DNA from: Oscillatoria sp. FACHB-1407
GTDB taxonomy: Bacteria; Cyanobacteriota; Cyanobacteriia; Elainellales; Elainellaceae
Direction of reading: 5' to 3'
DNA length: 64,000 nucleotides
Assembly (NCBI RefSeq): GCF_014697545.1
Contig: NZ_JACJSA010000012.1
Span: 62,001 to 126,000, forward strand
Under the pieces are notes generated by a model. It searched no databases. It saw nothing but the letters and a program-made list of their open reading frames with translations, and was not told the DNA's origin. Below, in pieces: positions 7,835 to 17,534 of the stretch (the first letter of the stretch is position 1; every line of letters begins with the position of its first letter). The position numbers were made by a program, and so were the translations under genes.

Positions 7835-8497
7835 ATGGCAGAAATATCACCAAAGCTTGTGAAAGAACTGCGCGATAAGACAGGCGCAGGGATGATGGAT
7901 TGCAAAAAAGCTCTCCAGGAAACGGGGGGTGATATCAGCAAAGCAATGGATTGGTTGCGTCAGAAGGGGATTACCTCTGCTGAGAAGAAATCTGGCAAGA
8001 TTACGGCTGAAGGTTTGATTGAAAGCTACATTCACACGGGTGGTCGTGTGGGTGTGTTAGTCGAAATCAACTGCCAGACGGACTTTGTAGCACGAAACCA
8101 GGCATTTAGAGACTTGGCTCGTAACGTTGCGATGCAGATTGCAGCTTCTCCTAACGTTGAATACGTTCGGGTGGAAGACATTCCCCCTGAGGTCGTCGCC
8201 AAAGAAAAAGAAATTGAAATGGGCAGAGATGACCTCGGTAATAAGCCTCAAAATATTCGCGAAAAGATCGTTGAAGGTCGGATTGAGAAGCGGTTGAAAG
8301 AGCTTGCACTGCTCGATCAACCCTATGTCAAAGACCAAACCATTACGGTTAGCGAATTGATTAAGCAAAATATTGCTCAGTTGGGCGAAAACATTCAGGT
8401 TCGCCGCTTCTCTCGCTTTATTTTGGGTGAAGGTATCGAGAAGGAAGAAACCGATTTTGCAGCAGAAGTGGCAGCCCAAACTGGAGGCGCACTCTAA
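7835..8497 (+). CDS. tsf: Elongation factor Ts
   Basis: 220 residues from ATG 7835 (an upstream in-frame start would add MGLNT). The N-terminus [28 protein letters not shown] is the EF-Ts UBA-like domain, followed by the core containing [12 protein letters not shown], the TDFV motif that contacts EF-Tu. It is the guanine-nucleotide exchange factor for EF-Tu in the cytosol. It is short, like other cyanobacterial EF-Ts, with one core subdomain abbreviated. Second gene of the rpsB-tsf unit. Confidence 0.98.
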   Translation: MAEISPKLVKELRDKTGAGMMDCKKALQETGGDISKAMDWLRQKGITSAEKKSGKITAEGLIESYIHTGGRVGVLVEINCQTDFVARNQAFRDLARNVAMQIAASPNVEYVRVEDIPPEVVAKEKEIEMGRDDLGNKPQNIREKIVEGRIEKRLKELALLDQPYVKDQTITVSELIKQNIAQLGENIQVRRFSRFILGEGIEKEETDFAAEVAAQTGGAL

Positions 8498-8542
8498 CTG
8501 CTCACTCAAAAACCTGACGAATTAAGGTATAACCTTTTGAAC

Positions 8543-8569
8543 TAGGGACATGGCATTGCTATGTCCCTA
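8543..8569. terminator. Hairpin downstream of tsf
   Basis: TAGGGACAT (8543-8551) and ATGTCCCTA (8561-8569) form a perfect 9-bp stem with a 9-nt loop, 46 nt after the tsf stop. There is no T-run, so it may be one of the dispersed palindromes common in cyanobacteria rather than an intrinsic terminator. Confidence 0.55.
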
Positions 8570-8639
8570 CAGGTGTCTCAACGATTCCCAGGTTGTCTGA
8601 TGCGATCGCCCCTTGCCCACGTAAGTATAGTTTGAAGGT

Positions 8640-9668
8640 ATGACACGAGCAGTTGACCAGATTGAGCGTGATATCGCTGCCTTAGAACAAGCGGTGGTGG
8701 CGATCGCCCAAGACCTGCATACCACCTATGAAGATTACTTAACCGATTTGGGACAGGCGGTTAAACGTCAACTTGTATTGGCGGCATACCATATCTGCAC
8801 GCAAGGATATCCCGATCGATTTCTTCAGCTGTCGCTGAGTCAACGGCAGGAGTTGCAACAGACTCTCAAGCAACTTGCTCAACAAGCTCAAACCCAGTTG
8901 ATGAGTCGGTTAAAAGCATTCGATGATTTCAGTCCGATCCCGGAAGAAGAGTCTAAGGAAGACGACGAGTCAGAGGACGAGTTTTCCTACGAAGAACTGA
9001 CTGATGATTTGACGGATGAAGAATTAGCAGAGGAACTGGCAAAGGAAGACTTGTTGCACGAAGCCGTGCTGTTTACGAGTGAGTTTGCAGAACCGCCTCT
9101 GGCTCAGGGCGATCGCCTCAGTGAGAGGGATCACGCCCAAGCGGGAGATCAAGCGCAAGCTGAGTTATCCAAACCACCTGCTGAAGCCTCTGAATCACCT
9201 GCGTCAAAATTGGATGCGGCTCAGGTGATGTCCAACCCAAAGCTGTTATTAAGTTGGCAAGAAAGTATGGAGAAGGGCATCGTAGCTGTTCTGCAAACTC
9301 TGTCTTATACAGCCAATCGCTTGCTGCAACAAAGTGACATTCTGCCCTCTAAACTGCCTGAGCCTATTCTTGAAGTCGCAGCCAAAGCAGGCGCAGAGAT
9401 AGCTTCTGGACCTCCCAACTTGTTAAATCTCCTGATTGAAGCCGAGAGTGACAGTAACTCAGAGTCTAGAATGACTCATATCATGACCATTCGATTGAGG
9501 CTGTCGGAGATCGAGTTTGCAGACGCTACTCTAGGGGCGTGGCGATCGAAAATTCGTGGGTTGTTGGCTCGTCTCAATCAACTCGGACGGGACTATCAGA
9601 AAAAACATAAAGAGAAGGCGATCGCAACAGCAGAAGCGGCGTGGCGATCGACCTGGTTTGATGAGTAA
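8640..9668 (+). CDS. Conserved cyanobacterial protein of unknown function, upstream of recG
   Basis: 342 residues. N-terminal ~95 residues are helical (DQIERDIAALEQAVVAIAQDLH...LYLAAYHICTQGYPDRFLQLSL-like). A central disordered acidic region follows (residues ~100-190, EEESKEDDESEDEFSYEELTDDLTDEELAEE), then a helical C-terminus with ARLNQLGRDYQKKHKEKAIATAEAAWRSTWFDE. No catalytic motif or membrane segment. The gene ends 37 nt before recG on the same strand, so co-expression with recG is likely. I recognise it only as a cyanobacterial conserved hypothetical; no function can be given. Confidence 0.75.
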   Translation: MTRAVDQIERDIAALEQAVVAIAQDLHTTYEDYLTDLGQAVKRQLVLAAYHICTQGYPDRFLQLSLSQRQELQQTLKQLAQQAQTQLMSRLKAFDDFSPIPEEESKEDDESEDEFSYEELTDDLTDEELAEELAKEDLLHEAVLFTSEFAEPPLAQGDRLSERDHAQAGDQAQAELSKPPAEASESPASKLDAAQVMSNPKLLLSWQESMEKGIVAVLQTLSYTANRLLQQSDILPSKLPEPILEVAAKAGAEIASGPPNLLNLLIEAESDSNSESRMTHIMTIRLRLSEIEFADATLGAWRSKIRGLLARLNQLGRDYQKKHKEKAIATAEAAWRSTWFDE

Positions 9669-9705
9669 TGGTATGTTGAATCACGCACTTGTTTGATGAA
9701 TTGCG

Positions 9706-12243
9706 ATGGATTGGTTGCGCTTGCAGAAAGCACTATCAGTAGAAGCCGAACGAGGCTTCAATGATTTAGTCGGCAATCAATACCGCTTTAGTGAGTTCCT
9801 CAGCCTGAGTTTTAGTCGTCCTCCAGCGGACATTCCGATTTCAGAACAGCGTCGCTTTCAGGAGATGGGAGAGCGGTTCACCAAGTATGGAGAGATGACT
9901 TTTGCCCAACGACAACATTTAGTGGCAGAGGCACGACGAACCATTTATCAAGTGCAGCGTTTTTTAGAGGAAACGGTTGCCACACAACCGGATAGGACGG
10001 AGGACAAACTCACCACAGAAAGTACTCCAGGGTTAGAAGCGGGGTCACGGCGATCTGCGCGATCGCCCACCTCTACAGCGACCCTCAGTACTCCTGGAAA
10101 ATTGCCGCGCACCGCACCTCTGGTTGACTCCAATCGCAAACTTGACCTCGATCAAGCGGTGACGTATCTGCCGGGAGTAGGCGCAAAAAACAGTGAACGC
10201 CTGGGTAAGTTGGGGTTGGTGACAGTGCGCGATTTACTCTACTACTACCCTCGCGACCACATCGACTATGCCCGTCAGGTCAACATTCGCGATCTGGTGG
10301 AAGGGGAAACCGTTACCCTGATTGCGACCATCAAACGTTGCACCTGTTTCAACAGCCCTAAAAATCCCAAATTGACGATTTTAGAAGTTTTGGTGCGCGA
10401 CCACACGGGACAGATTAAACTGAGCCGTTTTTTTGCAGGGAGCCGTTACCAAAATCGAGGCTGGCAAGAGCAGCAAAAGCGGATGTATCCCCTGGGAGCG
10501 GTGGTGGCTGCATCGGGATTAGTCAAAAAAAGCAAGTTTGGCATGACGTTGGATGATCCCCAAATTGAGGTGATTGATCATCTAGGAGCCTCCATTGAAT
10601 CGATGAAAGTAGGGCGGGTGCTACCCGTCTATCCCTTAACTGAAGGGGTTCCAGCAGATTTGGTGCGAAAAGCTGTCCTCTCGGCTCTACCAGCTGCGGC
10701 TCAACTCAAGGAACCTCTGCCCGATGCGCTGCGTGAGAAGTATGGATTGATTGGGCTACAGGAGGCGATCGCCCATATCCATTTTCCGCCCAGTGGCGAG
10801 GCGTTAGATTTAGCCCGTCGTCGTCTCGTGTTTGACGAGTTCTTTTATCTGCAACTGGGCTTGCTAAAACGGCGATTGCACCAACAGCAGCAACAAACCA
10901 GTGTTGTCCTGGCTCCTACGGGTCAACTGATCGATCAGTTCTACACAGTGTTGCCGTTCCAGTTTACTCAAGCACAGCATCGTGTGGTGAATGACATTCT
11001 CAGTGATTTGCAGAAGCCTGTGCCTATGAATCGGCTAGTGCAAGGCGATGTCGGATCAGGTAAAACGGTAGTCGCGGTGGTGGCGATTTTGGCAGCGATT
11101 CAAGCGGGCTATCAAGCCGCCTTGATGGCTCCGACTGAAGTTTTGGCAGAGCAACACTATCGCAAGCTTGTGACCTGGTTTAACCAATTGCACTTACCTG
11201 TGGAATTGCTAACAGGTTCCACGAAAACGGCCAAACGGCGACAACTCCTAGCCGAATTGAAAACGGGAGAGTTGCCCCTGCTGGTGGGAACCCATGCCCT
11301 GATCGAAGATCCGGTGCAGTTTCAGCAATTGGGACTGGTGGTGATTGATGAGCAACATCGCTTTGGGGTGGGGCAACGGGCACGATTGCAGCAAAAAGGC
11401 GATCGCCCCCACGTATTGACCATGACGGCAACTCCCATTCCCCGCACCCTGGCACTGACAATCCACGGTGATTTGGATGTGAGCCAGATTGATGAGTTGC
11501 CTCCGGGACGCAAAGCCATTCAAACGACAATGCTAACGGGGAGCGATCGCCAACACGCCTATGACCTGATGCGCCGAGAGATCGCCAAAGGTCGGCAGGT
11601 GTATGTCGTATTGCCGCTAGTGGAGGAGTCCGAAAAACTGGATTTGCGATCGGCGATCGATGAGTACGAGAGATTGCGGGAAACCGTTTTTCCTGAATTC
11701 AACATTGGGCTGCTCCACGGTCGCATGACCTCCGCCGAAAAAGACGAGGCAATTACTCAATTTCGCGATAATCAGACGCAGATTCTTGTGTCTACAACTG
11801 TCGTGGAGGTCGGGGTGGATGTGCCCAATGCCTCGGTCATGTTGATCGAACATGCTGAGCGATTCGGCTTATCCCAGTTACACCAGTTACGCGGTCGGGT
11901 CGGTCGCGGAGCCGAGCAATCCTATTGCCTCTTGATGAGCAGTAGCAAAAGTGAGACGGCTCGCCAACGGCTTAAAGTGCTGGAGCAATCGCAGGATGGA
12001 TTCTTCATCTCTGAAATGGATATGCGCTTTCGAGGACCGGGTGAAGTATTGGGGACTCGTCAATCAGGTTTACCTGACTTTGCTCTGGCAAGTCTGGTGG
12101 AAGATCAGGCTGTCTTAGAATTGGCACGCGAAGCCGCCGAAAAAGTATTGGAGAAAGACCCAAATCTCGATCGCTGGTCGTTGATGAAAGCAGAACTGGA
12201 GTATCGCTATCGACGTCTTATGGGTGGAGCGATTTTAACGTAG
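9706..12243 (+). CDS. recG: ATP-dependent DNA helicase RecG, with N-terminal extension
   Basis: 845 residues, about 150 longer than E. coli RecG. The extension (residues ~1-145) ends in a low-complexity Ser/Thr/Pro linker; the RecG core then starts at LDLDQAVTYLPGVGAKNSERLGKLGL. The wedge/OB domain contains VRDHTGQIKLSRFF. Helicase motifs: GDVGSGKTVVA (Walker A), a DEQH box in VVIDEQHRFGVGQR, TMTATPIPRTLA, and HGRMTSAEKDEAITQF with STTVVEVGVDVPNA in the second RecA domain. The C-terminal TRG/hairpin region has FGLSQLHQLRGRVGRG. It remodels stalled forks and Holliday-junction-like intermediates. The extended N-terminus is common in cyanobacterial and plant RecG. Confidence 0.97.
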   Translation: MDWLRLQKALSVEAERGFNDLVGNQYRFSEFLSLSFSRPPADIPISEQRRFQEMGERFTKYGEMTFAQRQHLVAEARRTIYQVQRFLEETVATQPDRTEDKLTTESTPGLEAGSRRSARSPTSTATLSTPGKLPRTAPLVDSNRKLDLDQAVTYLPGVGAKNSERLGKLGLVTVRDLLYYYPRDHIDYARQVNIRDLVEGETVTLIATIKRCTCFNSPKNPKLTILEVLVRDHTGQIKLSRFFAGSRYQNRGWQEQQKRMYPLGAVVAASGLVKKSKFGMTLDDPQIEVIDHLGASIESMKVGRVLPVYPLTEGVPADLVRKAVLSALPAAAQLKEPLPDALREKYGLIGLQEAIAHIHFPPSGEALDLARRRLVFDEFFYLQLGLLKRRLHQQQQQTSVVLAPTGQLIDQFYTVLPFQFTQAQHRVVNDILSDLQKPVPMNRLVQGDVGSGKTVVAVVAILAAIQAGYQAALMAPTEVLAEQHYRKLVTWFNQLHLPVELLTGSTKTAKRRQLLAELKTGELPLLVGTHALIEDPVQFQQLGLVVIDEQHRFGVGQRARLQQKGDRPHVLTMTATPIPRTLALTIHGDLDVSQIDELPPGRKAIQTTMLTGSDRQHAYDLMRREIAKGRQVYVVLPLVEESEKLDLRSAIDEYERLRETVFPEFNIGLLHGRMTSAEKDEAITQFRDNQTQILVSTTVVEVGVDVPNASVMLIEHAERFGLSQLHQLRGRVGRGAEQSYCLLMSSSKSETARQRLKVLEQSQDGFFISEMDMRFRGPGEVLGTRQSGLPDFALASLVEDQAVLELAREAAEKVLEKDPNLDRWSLMKAELEYRYRRLMGGAILT

Positions 12244-12301
12244 CGAGGGTAGAGGGGTGATGGCGGGATGGGGTGATGGCGGGATGGAGATAGAACTGTA
12301 A

Positions 12302-12321
12302 AGACGTGATTAATCGCGTCT
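12302..12321. repeat. Dispersed 20-bp palindrome (copy 1)
   Basis: AGACGTGATTAATCGCGTCT, one mismatch from a perfect palindrome; related to copies at 19422 and 32066. It lies in the convergent gap between recG and the next minus-strand gene, where it could act as a bidirectional hairpin. Confidence 0.75.
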
Positions 12322-12344
12322 CTCCTCTACATCCTTACTCCCCA

Positions 12345-13529
12345 CTAACGCTGATTGGTAGCAATCACACTGGGACGAGTTGCAGGTCTGGGAAACAGAG
12401 TCCGAAACGCCCCATCTCGATTGCCTAAAGTTTCGTAGAAGAAGAATGAGACACCTGCCAGGCGGCGATCGCGTACTGCTTGAACCTGACGGGCAATCTG
12501 TTGCATCTCGACAGAGCGATTTCTAAGCCCGGTCAAAATGCCAATCCCGACAGGGATATGGGTCTGAGCGAGGGTAACTTCGGGTCGTTCCAACTCCATC
12601 ACAAATCGATCCAAGTCGTTGCGATAGACCTGGATGATTAGTTCCTCGACCCATCCGCGCCGTTCCCAGATGCCCCAATCCTGCAAGAAGGTGTCATAGG
12701 CATAGGCTTTAGGGTTGGGGGAGAGAGCAACTATACAGTCTGGTTTTTGCTGTTTAATCGTCTCAAACACCTGTGACATCAACCGAGTAATCTGTTCGGC
12801 ACGCCACTGCTTCCAGACGGGGTCTTGAGGATCATCTGGCGGAGACTGTCCTCGTTGCTCCTCATAGAGGCGAACTGTGTAGGGGTCATAGCCCAATTCC
12901 ACAGGCATCCCGAAGTGATCATCCAGTTGAAAGCCATCAACATCGTAATTCGTGACAATTTCCTTGACGAGATCGAGGATAAATTGCTGAACTTCGGGAT
13001 GAAAGGGGTTCAACCAGACCCGAGGGTCGCGTCCTTCAAACACGATCCGACTACCATCACGGCGTTGAGTCAGCCATTCAGGATGTCGCTGAGCCAGGGC
13101 TGAATCAGCCGGAGCCATTAACCCAAACTCAAACCAGGGAATCACTGCCATGCCTAATCGATGCCCCTGATCAACCGCTTCTGCCAACATATCTCGCCCC
13201 TGCAAGCCGGGATGAGGATCGACAGATCGCCCAATAAACAACTCAGCGATCGCACTGGGGTAGAGCGTATATCCCCAATTCCACACGGTTGGGTAGATGG
13301 TATTGAAATTCAACCGATGTAGACGTTGTAAAGCGCGACTTAAGTTACGTTGAGAAAATAAAACATCACTATCAATATTGGTCAGCCATACTCCACGCAA
13401 CTCCTGGGTTGCCGTAGACGGCACCGGAGGCACAGTGGATTGAGCATTGAGGGGAAGGTTATAGCCTGTAAAGCCCACCAAAAGACTAATTGCTAACACA
13501 ACTAGCCAGAACCGACGCTTTAAATTCAC
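12345..13529 (-). CDS. Secreted GHL10-type glycoside-hydrolase-like protein
   Basis: 394 residues. N-terminal signal peptide: MNLKRRFWLVVLAISLLVGFTGYNLPLNAQS, cleavage plausible after NAQ. The mature protein opens with ELRGVWLTNIDSDVLFSQRNLSRALQRLHRLNFNTIYPTVWNWG, the start of the GHL10/DUF187 TIM-barrel family. WFEFGLMAPADS and DGFQLDDHFGMP carry the conserved acidic residues, and VALSPNPKAYAYD and EELIIQVYRNDL follow. It likely acts on a polysaccharide outside the plasma membrane (cell wall or sheath), but substrates of this family are mostly unknown. Monocistronic and convergent with recG. Confidence 0.85.
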   Translation of the reverse strand: MNLKRRFWLVVLAISLLVGFTGYNLPLNAQSTVPPVPSTATQELRGVWLTNIDSDVLFSQRNLSRALQRLHRLNFNTIYPTVWNWGYTLYPSAIAELFIGRSVDPHPGLQGRDMLAEAVDQGHRLGMAVIPWFEFGLMAPADSALAQRHPEWLTQRRDGSRIVFEGRDPRVWLNPFHPEVQQFILDLVKEIVTNYDVDGFQLDDHFGMPVELGYDPYTVRLYEEQRGQSPPDDPQDPVWKQWRAEQITRLMSQVFETIKQQKPDCIVALSPNPKAYAYDTFLQDWGIWERRGWVEELIIQVYRNDLDRFVMELERPEVTLAQTHIPVGIGILTGLRNRSVEMQQIARQVQAVRDRRLAGVSFFFYETLGNRDGAFRTLFPRPATRPSVIATNQR

Positions 13530-13652
13530 GAGACTTCTATCGCTCCATCCATTGCTGCCAACGGCATTAAATCTACCTCAAATCTGCCCAAAGCTTGCCC
13601 AAAGCTTGCCAAAAGTCTGACAAAATAGTACTTATGTACTTAAATATCTACC

Positions 13653-14054
13653 TTATGCCTCTTTGGGTAACAGTTCCATAATCTGATCGACAAATTTCTG
13701 ATGATCTACTACAGGTTTCGAGATGTAACCGTCTGCTCCACTCTGTTTCAAAAAATTCTCGCGATCGCCCTCCATCGCGTGAGCCGTTACCAAAATAATG
13801 GGCAAACCAGCCGTTTGAGGGTCAGATTTCAGCATCTGGGTGATTTTGATCCCGTCAACAGGTTTACCTTGGTAAACACTATGCGATAACGAGACATCCA
13901 TCAGGATGATGTCGGCTTCTCCAGCCTGAGCAATTTGCATGACCTCATCCACGTTCTCAGTATGCTTTACTTCCAGTCCCCCCCGTTTGGTCAAAATCTT
14001 CGAAAAGACGCGAGCATTAATTAGGTCATCCTCCACAATGAGAACAGTCTTCAT
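13653..14054 (-). CDS. Stand-alone receiver-domain response regulator
   Basis: 133 residues, receiver only. MKTVLIVEDDLINARVFSKIL gives the acidic pocket (D9/D10), D53 in ILMDVSL is the phospho-acceptor, T90 (LVTAHA) and K113 (SKPV) complete the switch. A short insert after the phospho-site (SHSVYQGKPVDG) is typical of cyanobacterial and DivK-like single-domain regulators that accept phosphate from hybrid kinases. No kinase is adjacent. It is divergent from the gyrA-type gene. Firm as a receiver; the partner is unknown. Confidence 0.92.
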   Translation of the reverse strand: MKTVLIVEDDLINARVFSKILTKRGGLEVKHTENVDEVMQIAQAGEADIILMDVSLSHSVYQGKPVDGIKITQMLKSDPQTAGLPIILVTAHAMEGDRENFLKQSGADGYISKPVVDHQKFVDQIMELLPKEA

Positions 14055-14382
14055 TATTTTTTTCCTTAGTTCCTCTACATCATAGAATGAAGCTTTTTTA
14101 AGCCTTGCGGTTCGATACTACTGTGAAATTACTGTGAAATGTACACTAAACCCGACTAAACCCGTACCAAATAGAAAGATTTCATGGTTATACAAAAATT
14201 TTGCAAGATGTTTACAGACACCTTATATGGTTTGGTTGGATTATTGGATGTTACCTAGGAGTAATTTTGCAAGACTCTTGCTCTAAAAATTGCTATACAC
14301 GATGCTGCGTATATCCCCTTTCCCTCTACAGGATAACCATAGGACGTAATTCAGATTTTTTAAGGTCAGAGGAATTAAATTC
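14055..14382. promoter_or_regulatory. Divergent promoter region, response regulator / gyrA-type gene
   Basis: 328 nt AT-rich gap with no coding potential that I trust. The direct repeat TACTGTGAAAT / TACTGTGAAAT (about 14117-14139) and CTAAACCCG / CTAAACCCG (14147-14164) are tandem pairs that could be operator-like or replication slippage. Confidence 0.4.
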
Positions 14383-16917
14383 ATGGCAAAACAGTTGAAC
14401 CTTACATCAGGACAAGTGGTAGCGACCGCCCTGCATACCGAAGTGCAGCGATCGTACCTGGAATATGCCATGAGTGTGATTGTGGGACGGGCACTCCCCG
14501 ATGTAAGAGATGGGCTAAAGCCAGTCCATCGTCGCATTCTCTACGCGATGCACGAGCTAGGCTTGACCCCCGATCGCCCCTACCGTAAGTGCGCCCGTGT
14601 GGTTGGGGATGTGCTGGGTAAATATCACCCCCACGGCGACCAGGCAGTCTATGACGCGCTGGTGCGAATGGTGCAAGACTTCTCCAGTCGCTATCCCTTA
14701 CTGGCAGGACACGGCAACTTTGGCTCGGTAGATGATGACCCCCCTGCTGCCATGCGGTATACCGAGACGCGCCTGGCTCCGATTGGCAATGAGGCACTGC
14801 TGACCGAAATCGGAGAAGCCACGGTTGACTTCATCGGCAACTTTGACAACTCTCAGCAAGAGCCAACTGTCCTCCCCGCCCAACTGCCCTTCTTGCTGCT
14901 CAATGGTTCCTCTGGCATCGCGGTGGGAATGGCGACCAACATTCCCCCCCATAACCTGGGTGAAGTGGTGGATGGGCTGATTGCACTGATTGACCAACCC
15001 GACCTGCCTGATGACGAATTGTTTGCTCTGATCCCTGGACCTGACTTCCCGACAGGAGGCGAAATTATTGGTGTAGCTGGCATCCGGGAAGCCTATACGA
15101 CCGGACGGGGCAGCATTCCTGTGCGGGGAGTAACTCAATTTGAGGAGATTCAGGGAGGTCGTGGACGGCACCGTCGCACTGCCATTGTGATTACTGAGTT
15201 ACCCTATCAAGTCAACAAAGCGGGATTAATCGAAAAAATCGCTGAATTGGTGAACCAGAATCGGATTGAGGGCATTGTAGACATTCGGGATGAGAGCGAT
15301 CGCGAAGGGATGCGCGTCGTGATCGAGCTACGTCGCGAAGCCAATCCCCAACGAGTGCTACATCGGCTTTACAAGCTGACTCCTCTACAAAGCAACTTTG
15401 GAGCCATCTTGTTGGCATTAGCGGAGAGTCAACCTCGGCAAATGTCGCTGCGGGAGTTGCTGCAACAATTTCTGAGCTTCCGGGAACAGACGCTAACTCG
15501 GCAATATAACCACGAGTTGCAAAAAACTGAAAGCAAAATTCACGTTCTGGAAGGGACACTGCGGGCACTGCAAAACCTGGATGCGGTGATCGACATCCTC
15601 CGCAACGCACCTGACGGAGGTACCGCCAAAGTGCTGTTGCAAGAGCAATTTGAGTTTAGCGATCGCCAGGCAGATGCGATTTTGGCGATGCCCCTGCGCC
15701 GCTTGACCGGGATGGAACGGCAAAACCTGCAAACCGATTACGACGAACTAACCGCGCGGCGGCAGGAATTACAACAACTGCTAACCAATCGCAAAGAGTT
15801 TCTCAAAGCCCTGAAAAAAGATCTGCGGGCGTTGAAGCGGAAACACGGTGATGCCCGACGCACAAAGATCCAGACCGCAGAGCGATCGGAAGAGGCAGAA
15901 GCCGCAGCAGAACTGGCAGAAGACGCCAAGATTGAACAACCTGTCGTATTGGAATTCACCAATCGCGGCTATGTTCGTCGCTTGACTCCTAAGATGTTTG
16001 AGCGACAACTCGAACGGCAGGAAGCACAACCCCTACAGACGTTCATCGAAACAGATGATTTTGTCACCCAGACAGAACCTGCTACCACTCTGCAAGAGCT
16101 ATTGGTGCTCACTCGCAGTGGCAAGGCGTTCACCATTAAAGTAGACGACATTCCCCAAACGCAAAAGCAATCCAAGGGAACTCCCCTCGTCACACTCTTG
16201 CCCCAGGCAGGACAGGGCGATCGCGAAACCATCGTGAGCCAATTTGTGCTCCCTCCCCAGGACGAGCCCTTGGATCTGATCATCCTGACGGCACAGGGGC
16301 GCATTAAACGATTACCCCTGTCAGAGTTTGCCAATTTGACGGGTCGAGGGCTCACTGTCCTCAAGCTCAAAGATGACGATGAGCTATTGCTGACGACGCT
16401 GGCAAGACCCGATGACCACCTGCTGTTAGCAACCTCCAGTGGACGAATGCTGCGCTTCAAAATTGATGATGAACAATTGCCCGTTCTCAGCCGTACTGCT
16501 CAAGGGCAAACTGCTCTGCGGCTCGGTAAACAGGAACGCTTAGTGGGTTGTATCGCTCAAGCTCCAGACGACTACTGTGTGCTGTTTACAGCACAAGGCT
16601 TTGCTAAACAAATGCCGGGTACGGTTCTGCGCTTGGCTCAACGGGGTGAACTGGGGATGCAGGCAATTCAATTTGTCAATAAAACCGATGCACTCGTTGG
16701 CATTATCCCCGCTTTCTCAGGGGCTGAATTAACCGTCATGACCAATACAGATCGGATTGCAAAAGTCGCGATTGATGACATTCCCGAAGAGGGTAAAGAT
16801 GGGGGAGGCGATCGCCTACTAAAACCTGGCAAGGGTGAAAAAATCACTGGCTTAACGATCGCTCTGCTCGACGAAGCCGAAGCAGACGAGGAGGAGTTAG
16901 ATTCCTCTGAGGAATAG
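14383..16917 (+). CDS. Type IIA topoisomerase subunit A (GyrA/ParC paralogue)
   Basis: 844 residues, complete. The breakage-reunion domain is unmistakable: [68 protein letters not shown], with catalytic Tyr126. The C-terminal pinwheel region (from ~500) has blades such as [13 protein letters not shown] and [16 protein letters not shown]. At the place where gyrases have the QRRGGRG GyrA box, this protein reads QKQSKGT (residues 594-600). Cyanobacteria usually carry two A-subunit genes; the changed box and the N-terminus suggest this is the second, topoisomerase IV-like one rather than the main GyrA, so no symbol is given. The acidic C-terminus is typical. A B subunit is not nearby. Confidence 0.9.
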   Translation: MAKQLNLTSGQVVATALHTEVQRSYLEYAMSVIVGRALPDVRDGLKPVHRRILYAMHELGLTPDRPYRKCARVVGDVLGKYHPHGDQAVYDALVRMVQDFSSRYPLLAGHGNFGSVDDDPPAAMRYTETRLAPIGNEALLTEIGEATVDFIGNFDNSQQEPTVLPAQLPFLLLNGSSGIAVGMATNIPPHNLGEVVDGLIALIDQPDLPDDELFALIPGPDFPTGGEIIGVAGIREAYTTGRGSIPVRGVTQFEEIQGGRGRHRRTAIVITELPYQVNKAGLIEKIAELVNQNRIEGIVDIRDESDREGMRVVIELRREANPQRVLHRLYKLTPLQSNFGAILLALAESQPRQMSLRELLQQFLSFREQTLTRQYNHELQKTESKIHVLEGTLRALQNLDAVIDILRNAPDGGTAKVLLQEQFEFSDRQADAILAMPLRRLTGMERQNLQTDYDELTARRQELQQLLTNRKEFLKALKKDLRALKRKHGDARRTKIQTAERSEEAEAAAELAEDAKIEQPVVLEFTNRGYVRRLTPKMFERQLERQEAQPLQTFIETDDFVTQTEPATTLQELLVLTRSGKAFTIKVDDIPQTQKQSKGTPLVTLLPQAGQGDRETIVSQFVLPPQDEPLDLIILTAQGRIKRLPLSEFANLTGRGLTVLKLKDDDELLLTTLARPDDHLLLATSSGRMLRFKIDDEQLPVLSRTAQGQTALRLGKQERLVGCIAQAPDDYCVLFTAQGFAKQMPGTVLRLAQRGELGMQAIQFVNKTDALVGIIPAFSGAELTVMTNTDRIAKVAIDDIPEEGKDGGGDRLLKPGKGEKITGLTIALLDEAEADEEELDSSEE

Positions 16918-17021
16918 CCCCCTCTCTCCAGACAGAATAGGGCGGAGAAACACCATTTTTAGGTTGGGAGATCAGAGCTGATGATCAACACGGCTCTCCT
17001 ATGCGCAGAACACTGCTTTGA

Positions 17022-17234
17022 TTAACCCATCGCGACTTCGGTTTGCAAGCTGGGATTAAGTTGAGTGTAGTGAGCTAAAAGAGCGATCGCCTCAGATTCG
17101 TTCTCAACGGGATATTGCGCCCTGATCCCATCCTCAAAGGTAATAACAACACACAGTCGAGATTGGGTAGAGCGCGATCGGGTAGAGGACTGACGCGCTC
17201 CGGTCAATAATCTTTTTCGAGTCACTAGTATCAT
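17022..17234 (-). CDS. Small hypothetical protein (70 aa)
   Basis: ATG at 17234, 70 residues: a basic Ser/Thr/Arg-rich N-terminus (TRKRLLTGARQSSTRSRSTQSR) then SRLCVVITFEDGIRAQYPVENESEAIALLAHYTQLNPS, which reads like a compact beta-alpha fold. It has sensible codon use and no overlap with neighbours, convergent with the topoisomerase gene. No Shine-Dalgarno site is obvious. Family not recognised; moderately likely to be real. Confidence 0.5.
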   Translation of the reverse strand: MILVTRKRLLTGARQSSTRSRSTQSRLCVVITFEDGIRAQYPVENESEAIALLAHYTQLNPSLQTEVAMG

Positions 17235-17534
17235 TGCTTTTGGTAAGGTATCTTAATCGGGTAGTGTTATGAAAAAAAGTAGAGACACCCTGATTAAGAG
17301 TCCAACCTGCACAGGGGCAAGTGACACATTTTAGCGTTGTGCTAATGCTTCCTATGTTACAAAGCCATAGGTGTGTAAAAGCTCTGACCAGATGCTTAAA
17401 CTTCAGTATCCAAAAGGTAGATTCTAATCAACTTAATAATTCTGATGCACCGTGAGTGATGCACGTTTGAGTCAGGGTGAGCAAATAAATTTTCCCCAGA
17501 ACCATAAGCTGAATCTAATTGAGTAGAACAAGTC
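17235..17534. promoter_or_regulatory. Upstream region of the ABC ATPase gene
   Basis: 300 nt with no ORF. The direct repeat GATGCAC occurs at 17444-17450 and 17458-17464, centred 14 bp apart about 80 nt before the start codon, and may be a transcription-factor site. Otherwise nothing recognisable. Confidence 0.35.
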
